Part shown: positions 11,451 through 24,109 of the stretch, piece by piece
Position numbering within the stretch: position 1 is the first letter of the stretch
How the letters are laid out: each line of letters starts with the position of its first letter
Assembly (NCBI GenBank): GCA_038373885.1
Contig: JAWZYV010016015.1
Location: 1 to 64,000 of the forward strand
Reading direction: 5' to 3'
DNA from: Cheiracanthium punctorium
Lineage: Eukaryota > Arthropoda > Arachnida > Araneae > Cheiracanthiidae
DNA: 64,000 nt
Made by a program: the position numbers and the translations under genes
Notes under the pieces: model-generated
The model's database searches: none
Seen by the model: the letters and a program-made list of their open reading frames with translations, nothing else
Told to the model about the DNA's origin: nothing

Positions 11451-12120
11451 GTAATATATAGATAATCGTCGAAAATATAAGGAAACGCACACAAGGTAAC
11501 TGTATCGGAAAAAGAACTTCTAATTTCCTTGACTATTACTAATAATAACGCAAAAAATGTGCGCGTAATGTGTTAAAAAATTTTAAGGGGAGAATTCGTG
11601 AAAACAACTTAAGCTTCCCATATATGCGGGGGAAATACGTTCCTTTCGCTTGCCAATCAAACGAGAAACCTATTATAATAATAACAAAATAATTTTAGTT
11701 ATATAAGATATCTGCTCTTGTTTTTGTAGCATTAAAAGCAGCCTAGGATAGATTTCCTATTCGGTATGAAATTTATTATGCAGTGTTGGCTTAAGAGCTT
11801 TCTTGGTTTACTCTTACACATATTCTTTCTTTTCTTAATAATACAAATTTATTTTATTCGTAGTATGAACATACATACCGGCATTGGATGGTAATGAGGG
11901 TGAAAATGCATTTAACTACAGGTTTGCAGTCGTGGTGAGAGCACATTGCGAAAGCAACATTCGTGATTATGGATGCAGTTCTTGATGTTTTCCTTAGTGC
12001 TGATGATATCATAACCTCCGAATCTTTCACGGATGGTGATATTATTTGTAAATTTTTACCGTAAATTGTACCTTTATTACACTATATCTTAAATATCGCA
12101 TATACTTAGTTAATGTAATA
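11451..12120. other. Non-coding, nothing recognised
   Basis: AT-rich sequence with no gene or element ends that I can support. Confidence 0.4.
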
Positions 12121-13545
12121 CACTCATGTCCATAAATTAAGGATAATGAAGTTCAGGAAAAGAAAGAGAAAGAAGCAAAACAAATTTGACTTATTTGTAA
12201 AGTCTATTTATTAAACAAAAAGTAAAGAGCAAAAAAGATGCTATATGTTTGACATAATTAATAAAAATTGCAAGTTTTACTCCCTTGACCAAATTTCAAA
12301 AAAGAACCTATTTACAAAAAACAGTATAACATGGTTAGTAGGATGGTTAATACGGAGTATGTCTCCCGGACGATGCAATACAGGCCTGACAACGCCTAGG
12401 CATGCTGAGTATCAAATGATCAATCTGATCTTGGGGAATATTACACCACTCATCAAGCAATGCACTCCGAAGTTCCGGTAGACAGGTGGGAGGGGGTTGA
12501 CGGGCTGCAATTCGTCGGCCAAGCATATCCCACACATGCTCTATTGGATGTCCGGTGAGTATGCTGGCCAATGCATACGGGTGATATCCTCCGATTGAAG
12601 GCATTCGTCTACAATGTTTGCACGGTGAGGACGGGCGTTGTCATCCATAAACACAAATTCAGCACCCATGGCGCCCCGAAACAAACGTACATGTTGTTCC
12701 AGAATGACATCCCGATAGATGTGGCCTGTCATCGTTACACTCTGAACATGCAGGTCAGTTCTGGAACCAAGAATAATTCCTCCCCAAACGAGCCATGCTG
12801 CACCACCGTAACGGTGTCTTTCAATGGTGTTCTCTTGGTGGTAACGGGTACCTGGCGCTCTCCAGATGAATGTCCGGCGAGAATCAGACTCCAAACTAAA
12901 CCTGGACTCGTCGGAAAACATCACACAAGACCACTGTTGCGGTGTCACAATGCATGCTCTCTACTCCAGGTTAATCGCAGGCGACAGTGAGTTGCGGTAA
13001 GAGGAACACATCTGACAGGCCTGCGAGCATATAGACCAATGTGCCCTAAGCGTCTGTACACGGTCTGCCTTGAAACTGTCGTACCGGTAGCTGAAGAGAG
13101 CTGACGAGACAGGTCTGATGCTGTACTCCGTCTGTTTCTTTTGGCAGTAACTGCGAAATAGCGGTCCTCATTCGGCGTTGTAACTCGGGGGCGACCTGTG
13201 CTGTAACGTCTACTCACATTACCATCATCTTGGAATCGTTGCCAAAGCCTGGAGATGACACTCTGGGCGATTCCAAGTTCCTCGGATACTTCCAGCTGGG
13301 TACGTCCACATTCCAGTCGTCCGATAATTCTGCCACGTAAAACATCATCCAAATGCCTCCTTTGTGCCATAACTATGCGGTTTTTGCACTGAAAGGCTTT
13401 CACAGCGCTTGTGAACAATTTTACTTCTTTGCCACCATTCCTTATACACCCCTCTCTTACACTCTCGTCATTGTGACGTACCATCCACGCCATCTGGTGG
13501 TTTCCTGTAATTTGCATATTCTTCTTCAAGATGCTTCAATTGCCG
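12121..13545 (-). mobile_element. Tc1 transposon, one end kept
   Basis: The left end is CACTCATGTCCATAAATTAA directly after TA (12119-12120), typical of this Tc1 group. The transposase lies on the - strand, and its 5' leader reaches to about 13530-13545, after which the matching second terminus is absent. So the 5' end is truncated. Confidence 0.8.
12347..13370 (-). pseudogene. Tc1-like transposase, two frame breaks
   Basis: Full length for the family (1024 bp, about 340 codons), from MAQRRHLDD at 13370 to a stop at 12347. Seen in order: a helix-turn-helix part (GRIIGRLECGRTQLEVSEEL), a second DNA-binding part with GRPRVTT, then DDE catalytic residues: D in MFSDESRF, D in MDDNARPH and E in HPIEHVWDM. 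All three catalytic residues remain. The frame shifts near 12950 (apparently one base lost after REHAL) and near 12545-12560 (about four bases lost just before the PIEHVWDM segment). So it is recently dead rather than ancient. It would bind Tc1 ends and cut and paste at TA. Confidence 0.88.
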
Positions 13546-13861
13546 TGTTCTTATGGGAGCGGATTTTAGCGCCCAGACCACTGCGGGACAGGTATAAATG
13601 TAAAAATCGTATAAATGAGAAACGTATAAACGGTGCTTTACTGTATATAAAGCTTTAAATTTTGTTAGAAATGATGCAGAACTCAGGACAGTTACGCAAA
13701 TAAAATTTTAATTTAATTAAAAAGTCCCAATACGGAATAGTGCATTCAGAAATCGTTCAAGTGTATGAGGGGGATAAGTATAAGGGGGATATGTGGGGAG
13801 GGGCGTAATCATACTTATACCCCTTCTCTTTAGGGTATGAGAGAGGGTTTTCATTTTTAAC

Positions 13862-14130
13862 CTCGAACCCAGGTTTAACCTGTTCATTCTTATCAAAAAG
13901 AGACAGTGTGAGCAGTCCTGTTTCTTCTGTGAGCAGTGCTGTTTTCCAGAATGAGTCCTTGAATGCTTCGCTTGAATGATCTACTGGAGCGATTGCTCAA
14001 GTACAACACTGGGTCTCAGCGGAGCATTCAAAGATCCAAGCTGAGAAAAAACACTGGTCATAGAAAGAGAGTCCACTTCGCTTATTTGGCAATGTGATGG
14101 GAGTGAACAAATTAAACCTGGGTTGAATGG
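13862..14130. mobile_element. MITE, about 28-bp TIRs
   Basis: The left end (tcGAACCCAGGTTTAACCTG) and the right end read inverted (TTCAACCCAGGTTTAATTTG) match over about 28 bp; GTTCA(T/C)TC follows in both. It is 269 bp long with no coding frame. A fragment of the same family lies at 8243-8275. Confidence 0.7.
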
Positions 14131-15738
14131 TGGATTAAACTTCCTAACAGGTCCACAGATTTTACGTTCAAATGCTTTCGAGTGAGGGGAGATTGTCTCA
14201 TCGATTACAGAGATTTCGTTGGGATTTTTTTCATTAAAACAATTTCATTGGTTATTAATAAGTGACTTTTGTCATACTGGGATGAAACTATTGAGGGTGC
14301 TGAACTGCCCTCGGAAAATATTGGAATTTCTGAAGCCCAATCAATCACTATCAAGTAGGCGTCTGTGTGAATGGGAATTAACATCATCATAAACTTTATA
14401 TTATGAGCAACATTGCTGCTGATATATTCTTAAGCTGTTCGATTCAAATACATAAAATTCAAAACCTTAAATGCATAAAATAATAAATTACCATTTACCA
14501 GAAGAAATATTAAAAGGAAGGAATCAGGGCCAAAGGCCAGTATGCCTGACTGTCTATAGACGGGTGGGTCCTCTCATAAATTGGGACCTACCTTGAGCTT
14601 GACCTGTCTGGCACAAATGTTTCAGATATACAAGTGTGCAGAAAACGACAAAAAAATGTCCACTTTTTTTCACGGTGTCAAGTTTCTAGATTAGGATCAC
14701 TTCTAAATTTTTGTAGTCGCAATTGAGCCCACAAGACGCATCATTTTGTACCTAGTTTAAAAATAAAGCAACGCCCACCCTCCCTTCTTCACCTTTGTTA
14801 AGTGTTGAGATTGAGATGGGTGTGCCCCCTACCCTACCAGTGAGTATGTTTCCAGCTCGGATCTCGAAGGAACAACGAAACAAAGTTACATAAACCAACC
14901 AATAGGGGGGGGGTAATCCTTAAGGGAAGGAATTGGAAGAAAGTCACACTGGATTAGACTACACCATACAAGACAAGATCTTCCTTTTCCCCCCCAGATT
15001 GGGTCGGCAGCATTTTATTCATTCTTGGTATCTGTTAGAAGGTTCCAAGTATCTGTCTGAAGGTACCCCTTGAAAAGTTTCAGGCACGTGGAGCAACTAA
15101 TTAGGAGATCTTTGTTGACCTTCAAACTGGACATCCGATTTCCAAGAAAAAAGAGAGACTCTTTTTCCGAAGAAGGACACCCGCTTTTTCTGTTCTAGAA
15201 AATATTTTCTGCAACTAGAAGCAGTTTGCTCTCCCACCCCACCAATGTTACATGCCAATTTACGCCAATGTAAAAATATTATTACTGCTTGTTTGTTGTT
15301 TTCATTTTATTATTATAAATATTTGCATAACAAATTCTTTTCTTCTTTTTCTCAATTTTGTGTATCTTTACAAGACCTCTCTTCAAAATCAAGAACTTAT
15401 TTCGTATTTTCATTTGTTTGGTATCGTGTGTTAAAGAAACATGAAAAACACAAGCAACTAAAAATAAAGTAATTTTTAAACCAACCCCTCCTAAAAAACT
15501 CCTTGGAACCTTGAGTGCAAGCCAAATATTCTATTTTACTTTCGTAAATAACAAATTAGTTTCTCGAACGAAATATAAGAAGTCATAATATTTTGTACTG
15601 CAGCATTTATTTAAAAAGAATAACTATATGAAACTAGCATAAGAAATTTGAATTACAGAGGAACCTCGCAGAAAGGAAAAAAAGTCAAACTGACTATAAT
15701 GAAAAATGAATTTGTGTTTGTGGATGAACGCCGATTGA
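14131..15738. other. Non-coding, nothing firm
   Basis: AT-rich, with short G runs. A GGGCCAAAGGCC inverted motif occurs at 14529. Frames at 14205-14390 and 15245-15472 show no family resemblance. Confidence 0.4.
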
Positions 15739-15937
15739 CTACACTAGAGTCCTAGGCCAATAGTGGGAATGCTTTCCTTGGGGGACTTTCAAGGGATTCT
15801 AAATCGTATTTAAACGAGGTTGCGGAGGAAACCACGGAAAACTACGAACGGCTAGAATGACAGGCACGGCCAGAGTTTGACCCTGGCACCTCCCGTCTTC
15901 CAGTTTCGAGAACAGAACTGCTCAGCCATGGTGCTGC
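15739..15937 (-). repeat. tRNA-derived SINE
   Basis: On the - strand the head has an A-box-like CATGGCTGAGCAGTTCTG and a B-box-like GGTCAAACTCTGG about 40 bp later; the body ends in CCTAGGACTCTAGTGTA. Similar in head and body to the copy at 42405-42614. Confidence 0.65.
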
Positions 15938-16269
15938 AATATAAAAAATGAAAGTTACCCCTGTTTACTATGTTTGAATCTAGATTGTCATCAACCATTT
16001 AATAAAAGCAGGTTTTATTTTCTTTCACCATAGATTTTTTTTTTTTTTTTGTTATTGATCCAAGTCGAAATACTGGAACTTTTAGAAGATTTTTATATTT
16101 TGTTGGGCTTCAGTACGCCGCCACCTGCATTTCTATTCTGAGTATAATGCGTATAGAGAAAATATGGAGCGGTGTGGTTTTTCTAGCGCTCGTTTGCAAC
16201 CATAAGATTCCACCCATAGAAAAAGTTCTAATACCAATGTGCCAGAAATTTTCATTTCATTATTACATG

Positions 16270-16460
16270 ATGCGCAAAAAAATATTTACACTCTTTGAAA
16301 CGATTTTTAAAAATTCTCAAAATCTAATCAAAACTTTAAAAAAAATTGATGCCTGTAGTTTAAGTTGAGTGACCACTTATCACATATCATCAAATATCAT
16401 TTCAGTCAGTTTAGCGGATATTACGTGATGTGCGAACAAATATTTCCGCCGTTTCAAATA
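16270..16460. repeat. Diverged tandem duplication in a Helitron flank
   Basis: GATGCGCAAAAAAATATTTA (16270) and GATGTGCGAACAAATATTTC (16427) each lie before a TTTGAAACG/GTTTCAAATA block, about 157 bp apart. Confidence 0.4.
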
Positions 16461-17016
16461 GCGCCAAGGGTTAGAATCCTCCCCAAAATCGCACATCAAC
16501 CATTTAATTTTTCGCCAAATTAAAAAGTTGCACATTTTAGTCTCGGAAAATTTCCAAATCCTATTTTTCTTTTGAGTATAAAACATTTCATTCCTGCACT
16601 GATTTCACATGCGCACGATATTTTAATTAAAAAACAACCTTACAAATAATCTAAACAAAAAATCGTTATTCTTTTATTTTTACTTCAAGAGTCTGAATCA
16701 TTTAATAAACTTGCCAAATATGGCAACCTAGATATGCTAAATTCTCCCTTCTTTTCCACTGCAGGGTTACAATTGCGAAATGGCGAGAGCAAAATTAGCC
16801 TTATACGATAGGTGTTTTACCGGTATCTCCTAAAATAATTCGAATTTCGAAAAAAATCGCTTCGAGGTATGTCGGGACCTGTCCTGGAGAATTTCCATAC
16901 AAAATTTGGTAGGTCTAGGATCACCCGTCTATGAGCTATTCGAGACACAGACAAACTAACTAACTAACCAACCAACTGACATGTTACAGTTTGTTTTATT
17001 TATATTGATAGATAGA
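16420..17016 (-). mobile_element. Helitron family B, 5' part
   Basis: On the - strand it starts TCTATCTATCAATATAAATA at 17016 after A, then the block with tctgtgtctcgaatag..GGGTGATC and TACCAAATTTTGTATGG. Parallel to 21500-22076 and to the complete copy at 44743-45918. The CTAG end is missing on the left. Confidence 0.65.
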
Positions 17017-17039
17017 TTGAAAAAATTGAAATTTCCAAT

Positions 17040-17200
17040 AATGATAACCCTTACGAGACTTACATGACTTACATGAATTTTCAAAGTTCATTTAAGTTTT
17101 GTGAAAACAAAAATTTCTTTTCTAGATAGTTTTTGTAATCAGCAATTACTAGCTAATGCTTATTATTGCCCTTAAAGTGTCAATTACTGATGCCCTTATC
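17040..17200. repeat. Fragment of the GTGTCAATTACTG element family
   Basis: It ends in CCCTTAAAGTGTCAATTACT and is preceded by a GATAGTTTTTGTAATCAGCA block that recurs, diverged, at 20210-20390. It is a single terminus of the element family at 19245. Confidence 0.55.
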
Positions 17201-17789
17201 CTACACATTTCAAAAGCTTAATGCTACACAAAAAATATTTTTGATACTACATTTGGAAATTGTTATAAATAGGAGATGGGAGACAGCCATGGAGCACTGT
17301 GTCTCTTAACCTGAAGGAGCTTATAAAACAGAAAAAATGTTCTAGATTACAAATTATTATTGATTAGATTACAAATAAGCGAAACACAGATCTCTAACCA
17401 ATCTTCCTGTAAATATCAAGCAGTAAGTAACTTTTTATGCATACTTTCTGATTTAGTGTTTTGATCTGAGTATTAGAAGGTAGCTGAATCCAAGGAACAA
17501 TACAACAGCAACAATTTCTTTTTCTGTAAATTTGGGAAGAAAAATAAGTTAGGTTGATTGTGAAGCCCATGAGTTTCGAGACCCCAGACATTCGCCCCCT
17601 GAAGCCTTCCTATTTTTACGGCACTGATGCGGAATCACAAAATAAAAATATTATGTTCGAAATAGTTATACAAAATGAACGTCCCCTTTTAAAATAAAAA
17701 ATTGAGGGGGGTGGGGAAGAGGGCATACCTCCTCAAATACGGCACTTCTATTCTGATAAATTAAGAAGTAATTCGTATCATGAATTTAT

Positions 17790-17940
17790 GCGAGACGAGG
17801 AATACTCGCGAGAAATCTCGCGCGAGACAAGGCTCTGTCTCGTCTTCTCGTCTCGCAAAAATTTGGCCTGTCTCGTCTCGTCTCGCGAGACGAGAACGCG
17901 AGACAATGCGAGATTTCTCGCGTGTCGCATCCATCCCTAG
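17790..17940. mobile_element. hAT end with CTCG-rich subterminal repeats
   Basis: Dense repeats of TCTCG/CGAGA (17792-17925) run up to GTCGCATCCATCCCTA at 17925-17940; inverted this is TAGGGATGGATGCGAC, a hAT-like terminus. The partner terminus was not found to the left. Confidence 0.5.
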
Positions 17941-18713
17941 CTAGAAAAATCATTTAACGAAAATATATGAACACTCAATATATTTAATCTTCGTTCACCT
18001 AAAATAAATAACTTCATATTCAAATTTTATTATATACCCAGAACGAATTTCATGCTCTTCTCGAAATACGCAGAAACTTTTCGCATTCGGATTTCATTTT
18101 GTGTACGCAGCACCTCTTACATTACTGCGTCAGCAGACGATTATTTTAACGAAAAAAAATTAAACCATGCTACCTGGAAAAACTATTTTAAACGAACTGG
18201 AATCCCAATTGACGTCATTTTCACTTGAAAAAGGTAATTTTGTCACGTAAATGATTCACTTTTTTTCTTGTCTTTTTTTTTTTTACTCTCGGAAATAAAA
18301 TGGAGCTGAAAAGAGTGAAAAATTGCCTAAAAATGAGGGAACAGGAGGTTTCAGTTTTTTAAAGTAACTCAGATTGTTTTTTATATATTTATACATGATT
18401 ATGAAAAATTTCAAGCGGATCGTATAAACGGTGTGAATTTTATTACAGTTTTAGACCATAACTTTTTAATCTGTTTGGATTAATGATGTAAAAGTTTTGT
18501 TTTTAAGTGGTCGGACCGGAATTGTTAGAGAGGGAGTGAGTCAGGGATCAGCGTAACTATATAGTAGGATAATTTCAGCAGGTAAATTGATGCATAAACT
18601 GTGCTTTGCTGCCAAAGTACATGTATTTCACATTATGTGAATCGATAATTCTATTCTGATTTGTAAATATTCATGCAGATGTTTCTTTTCGCAAGTCAGT
18701 AATTTATTGAATA

Positions 18714-18882
18714 CAGGGGCGTAGCCAGAAATGTTTCATTGGGGGGTACGACTACTACAACTCATATACATGTATACGTAGGTGTGATACAGTAGTGAAG
18801 AATATACATTTTGTATGGCAAAAAATTCCTCATGGGGGGCGTGTTATGACCCCCTAACCCCCCCCCCTTGGCTACGCCCCTG
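18714..18882. mobile_element. MITE with CAGGGGCGTAGCCA ends
   Basis: The left end CAGGGGCGTAGCCAGA and the right end TTGGCTACGCCCCTG are inverted. Flanks ATTGAATA (18706-18713) and ATTGAATG (18883-18890) agree in 7 of 8 bases, giving an 8-bp hAT-type duplication. Internal G and C runs. Non-coding; 169 bp. Confidence 0.8.
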
Positions 18883-19244
18883 ATTGAATGTATTAATGCC
18901 TGATGTTTGTAAAGCCTTTTGCCCATTAATTTCAATTTGAAGAAGCACAACCAGTTGTGTAATTTATATTTCGAAGCATTTGCTGAATTTCAAGAAAAAT
19001 AGTTTAAGTATGCGAATCAGTGGTTCAGTCATAAAAAAATTGGGTGGTGTTTATTTTCGAGGAGTTTAAAATATGTGTAATTAGTTAAATATAATTAGTG
19101 TAAAAAACAGCAAAAAATGGACTAAATCACTAATTTTAATTATTTATATATTGATTATTATTACTTTGTTGTAATTAAGTATTGATTGTAAAAACATTGT
19201 AATTTTGATCAACATTACTGGGAGAAAAATTTCCCTTTTCTATG

Positions 19245-19970
19245 TAGGGTAGGTGCACCATAGTAATTGACACTTTGCCAAATAATAAGCTTTTATTATA
19301 ATAAAATAGATTTTTTATTATATGCTTTTATTTCAGAACTGCTATCAAATGGTACTATCTAGTACCTATTTAGAAATTTGTCTTCCATTTTATACAATTT
19401 TTTTAACCCACAGGACGTACTATGTTTTAGAAAGTGAAATTTTAAACTGAGTGCTAAAAAGGGTCCGATTCTCAGAAGTTGTCTTAATGTTAGAATTAAG
19501 ATAAGTTCGTTTTAATCCTGTTTCTATTTGAAGGAAATTTCCTTTTAGAAGTGCATTTAAACTGAATTGTATCAAATAATAGAACATAAAATAAGCCTGT
19601 GCAGTTTTTTTTTTTTTTTTGGTAATAAGTAAATTTATTTATTTATTTAAGATGAGGTGTCAATTATTGTGGGGGAAAAAAAGATTTGTTACCATCTGTG
19701 TTAGTTATTGGTGTTTATGTCAAGTTCATGATAACTGCATAAAATTTCTAGGAAATGCAGTAAATAGCTATTGAGGAAGTTATCTGCAGATAGTTTCTGA
19801 ATATATAGGGTGTCCCAAAAAGGTGGTGACTCGCTTTAATTCTTTATCTATTAGAGTTGAACAGGAAATGTACATTGAAAAAATGTTCAACTTTTTCAAT
19901 AGCTATTAACTGCATTTTCTACTATAATAAATTATCTGGAAAAAAGTCAATTACTAGTGCATGTACCCTA
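19245..19970. mobile_element. Element with TAGGG(T)..TGCACC ends
   Basis: The left TAGGGTAGGTGCACCATAGT and the right end inverted TAGGGTACATGCACTAGTAA both continue into TAATTGAC. TA at each edge may be the duplication. It has no coding frame. Further termini of the family occur at 20130-20170 and 20355-20385, so the true element may extend to about 20390. Confidence 0.6.
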
Positions 19971-20683
19971 TTTTTAAAATTATTAATTTGTAATTTTGTC
20001 TACTATTTTTCTTTGGTTTTTAAAAATATGTAATGCGAGTAAAATATCAGATTTAAATAAGTTTTTTTTTTCTGTTTCTCTTAAAGGTTTTTATTGAAGA
20101 ATAAATGAGCATGTTTTTCCACTCATTTCTTAGGTTTCAATTACTGGAGCATAAAGGGTCAATCACTGGAGCCAAAATGTTTTCTTGGTGTCGCCACCAT
20201 GACAACCTATAAATTATGGAAAAAATAGGAATTTCGAATACTGAGTAATAAATTATACCCTACAGAAGTTTTCAATGTTCGTTTTAAGTTTTGAAGCCAA
20301 AAAGTTTGTTTCAAGATAGTTTTAGCAGTTACCAGTTACTAATTAATTTTTATATCTCCCTTAAAGTGTCAATTATTGGTGCAAGTATTTTTACCTCCGC
20401 CACACAATCTTCATCTCAGAATGACTGATACTTTTTCTTTTTTAATTTGTACTAAAACCTTTGCTGACCGAGTTTTCATCCCTTTTTCAACCATTTGGGA
20501 AGACACTCTGACCAACAGTGCGTTTGACAAGATGGCATGCGTATTTTACATGTGTCTCTAAGGATATAGTTACATTATTTTGCATTTACAAAACGATTGT
20601 AAGTCTTTAAGTCTATGTAGGTGATCCAAAAAGCTTTTGGTTGCCTTACTGACGCAGAATAACAAACTGAAAATTTTAATACA

Positions 20684-22410
20684 CAAGGGGCCAAGGCCCC
20701 CTGACTCGCTACGCTCGGTATTCGTATGAGGCATTCGGCCCCTAATAAGGCTTATTCGTAAAAAAGACATAATTTCAACAGATAAAACCCGAAGATTGGA
20801 TCAGATAGAATGTTACTGAGCTACACATTGCTTGGTTCTTGCATGTTCATTGGTACATAAAAATTTAAACTTCACACTACAGTAGACCCCCTCCCCCTCA
20901 TAACACGGAAGATATTTTGTTATGGGAATCCGTGTTGTACGGGTCCTGAGCTATACTCCACCTGGAGTGCGGACTCCGCTTATAATCGCTGGAAAAATTA
21001 TTTGCACTCCTCAGAAACACAATGATATTTAATGTTGCCATTCAAAAGTTATATTAATTAGGAGCTAAAGCGTAATAAAATCAGAACATATGTTTCAGCT
21101 GTATTTTTAATAATGTAAAACCTATTGGACACCTTGCGAATTTGCCACCCATGGCGATTTTTCATTATTTGGCGACTTGTGTACATGTAAAGTTAATAAA
21201 AGCTACGGAACAGATAGGATAGCTTACCACCCATGGCGACTTTTCATTATTTGGCGATTGACACATGCCTATTCTACAGCTTACGAAATATTGTAACAAT
21301 AGATTAAAGCTGTTGTGAACTAATGGTATTTAAATATATGTAAAATTATGTGGCATACCTTCATGTCGCATTTTTGGGACACGTTTTTCATACAATTTTC
21401 AATAACTGGGGGGTGAGAGATAAAATGACATAGTCATTAATAGATGGAGGAAAGCTGCACAGAAAAATGCACAATTCCAACTGAATGAAAACTTCAAAAA
21501 CTTATTCTCATGTATATTCAGCAGACGATAAATTACAATAAATTGCGCCAAGCATTAGAATCATCTCCTCAAAATCGCAGAAAAACGTTTAATTTTTCGC
21601 CAAATTAAAAAGTTGCACATTTTAGTCTCAGAAAATTTCTAAATATGTTTCTTTTGAGTATAAAACATTTCATTCCTGCTCTGATTTCCCATGCACACGA
21701 TATTTTAATTTAAAAACAGCCTTACAAATAGTCTAGACAAAAAAAAATCGTTATTCTTTTATTTTTACTTCAAGAGTCCGAATCATTTAATAAACTTGCC
21801 GAATGTGGCAACCTAGATAAGCTTAAACGGCGCTTTTTCCACTGTGGGGTTACAATTACGGAATGGCGGAAAGCAAAAATTAGCCTTTTGCTATACGTTT
21901 TTTATCGATATCTCCTAAATTAATTCGAATTTTGAAAAAATCGCTTCGAGGTGTGTCGGGAACTGTCATGGAAAATTTCCGTACAAAATTTAATAGGTCT
22001 AAGATCACCCGTCTGCGAGCAACGCGAGACACATTCAAACAAACTAACAGTTCACACATTGTTTTATTAATATAGAAGAAAGATAGTTTTATTTTGGCCT
22101 AAAATGGGCGTAATTCTAACTCATGTTTGTAAATTTCACGTGATTCTAGATACTTGGAAACGCTTTGTTGCAAAGGAATGAATGACTTTATGCCAAATCT
22201 GTCAAACATTCCGTTTATTTTTTCAGTTTTTTATTAATATCTTTTAAAATAATTCGATTTTGGAAATTTAAGTGAACTTAGCAGGTTCCTCGGAATTTTT
22301 CGAATCTGTGGGCACCTTAGTCGAAACTCAAATCCCCACGGTTTAGGAGGGGATAGGTCCACAAGCTTTGACAGCGCCAGCGGCCTTTACTTTTTTTTAG
22401 AATAGAGAGA
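20684..22410 (-). mobile_element. Helitron family A copy 2 with family B piece inside
   Basis: It starts on the - strand with TCTCTCTATTCTAAA at 22410 after A. It ends with the GGGGCCTTGGCCCC hairpin, but the terminal CTAG reads CTTG at 20684-20687. The outer parts match copy 3 almost base for base; 21285-22076 holds a family B segment instead of the copy 3 middle. Confidence 0.75.
21285..22076 (-). mobile_element. Helitron family B fragment inside copy A2
   Basis: On the - strand TCTATATTAATAAAACAATG starts at 22076. It then follows the same order as 17016-16420, including the AAACTTTTTAATTTGGCG-like block. The boundaries on the left are not exact. Confidence 0.6.
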
Positions 22411-22739
22411 TTACTTAATTAAATTTTAATGCATACTTTATTAAAAAGAAGTCTGAGTGCCCCCCTTGAAAATAACAAGCAGAGGTACGCCATCGTCCCT
22501 CCCCCTCGACCGCAATAGTGATGTGAATTGATGCACACATTGCGTTTAGCAGAATTTCGTCTGTGTGCTCCACATGCAATAAATAATAGTTTTAGTCAAA
22601 TTTGTGTTGAGTATTATTATGAATTTGTTCAATTTCGGGTGTAAATAGTTTTATTGAATTTATTTATGCATGTTGCGAGTGTAGTGTTATTTTTTGAGAT
22701 TCTGTTTTGCTACAGGTAGTTGAGTTGTGTTACGATCAT

Positions 22740-22787
22740 ATGTTAGGAAAATATTCGTTTCTTCCCGTTCGAAGAATGGGTACGCAG
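22740..22787 (+). mobile_element. Helitron B 3' end, interrupted
   Basis: CCCGTTCGAAGAATGGGTAC followed by GCAG is the terminal hairpin region seen at 45890-45918. The element then resumes at 26121 with CTACT (in place of CTAGT), after the hAT inserted between. Confidence 0.6.
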
Positions 22788-24109
22788 TAGAGATGGGGAA
22801 AGAATGAACATCCTGTTCTTTTGAACCTGTTCTCAAGAAAGAACGGGAACACCCTGTTCAGTGATCACGGCAAAAACATGTTCTCAGTTCATTAAGGTCC
22901 GACACTTCAAAATTTTATGGCAGGCAAGATCGTTGTAAAAATAAATTTTGGAAAATGCCTTAAAGGTGAAATTTCTCATTAAAAGGCGTGATTAATATTT
23001 TTTTGCTAAGAAAAATTTAAATTCTGGGGGACCAGACCCCCTTCCTCCCCCCCCCTCCTACCCCCTCTCCTGTTCACACCTTGGCTACGTATCTGATGGT
23101 GCGGACAGAAGTTCACAATTTTAGCTTTATCAAATTCTAAGTAATTGCAGAATCTTAGCTATTTTGAGAAATAATGATAACGATGATGATTATCTGGGGG
23201 GGGGGGATAGAACTTTTAGCTCAACCTACCATAATTTTAGAGTGGACCCGGGCTAAGAATAAGAAACTTTCTTATATGTTCAATACGAAATCCACTCACA
23301 GGAAAACAATTCGTCAATTTTTATTATTCCAGCCAAACTACTCAATTTCAATCAAAGTAAAAAATTTAATAATAAAGAAAATGATAGTCTGAAACAGAAA
23401 TATATCGAAACAAAATATTTTATCAACGTCAAACAATAATATAAGCATTACACTATCTCCATATAAAACGCGCCTTCCCTTCATAATCTCTCAGCCATCT
23501 CTTTTCGGCTGAAAAAGAACCTGTTCCGAGGAGACCTCTCCTATTGGCCGAAAAAGAACCAGTTCTTTGATCACGACTGGGAGCTGGAACACCTAGTTCA
23601 GCGTTCTTTCGCGGAACGGAGAGCTAGGTATTTTTTCGAAGAACGGAGAGAGCTGGTGTTCTTTTGGGAACGGAGTAAACGAAGTGTTCTCTGGTGAACG
23701 GGGTGAAAGGCGTTCTTTTGATCTGTTCTTTTGTTTTAATTCCGTTCTGAGCTGAATACAGGGTCTAAGTTGTAGACTTGGAGTCAGAAGTAAGGCCGTA
23801 CTTAGAAAGGGGGGGGGTCCTATGGGTTTGGACGTCTCTCCCTCGACGTTATTACTTTATAGGTATATGGTGTATTTATACAGGGACGTAGCCAACAACA
23901 TTTTTTTTGGGGGGGTGGGGGTGGGGATGGTGAGGGGTATGAATTGCAGGGATGCATAAATGAACGAAATGTTTTCGCAATAGTTAAAAAAAAATTAAAA
24001 ATTTTGCTACATAAGTTGAAAATTGGCTGTGGGGGATATATCCTGAAATTTTTGTCTGGGTATGGCCCAGGTCTGAAGCCATTTAAGCTGGATTTTCGGA
24101 GCCATGTAA

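Noticed and set aside
12571..12990. 139-codon + strand frame
   Set aside because: It is the antisense shadow of the Tc1 transposase.
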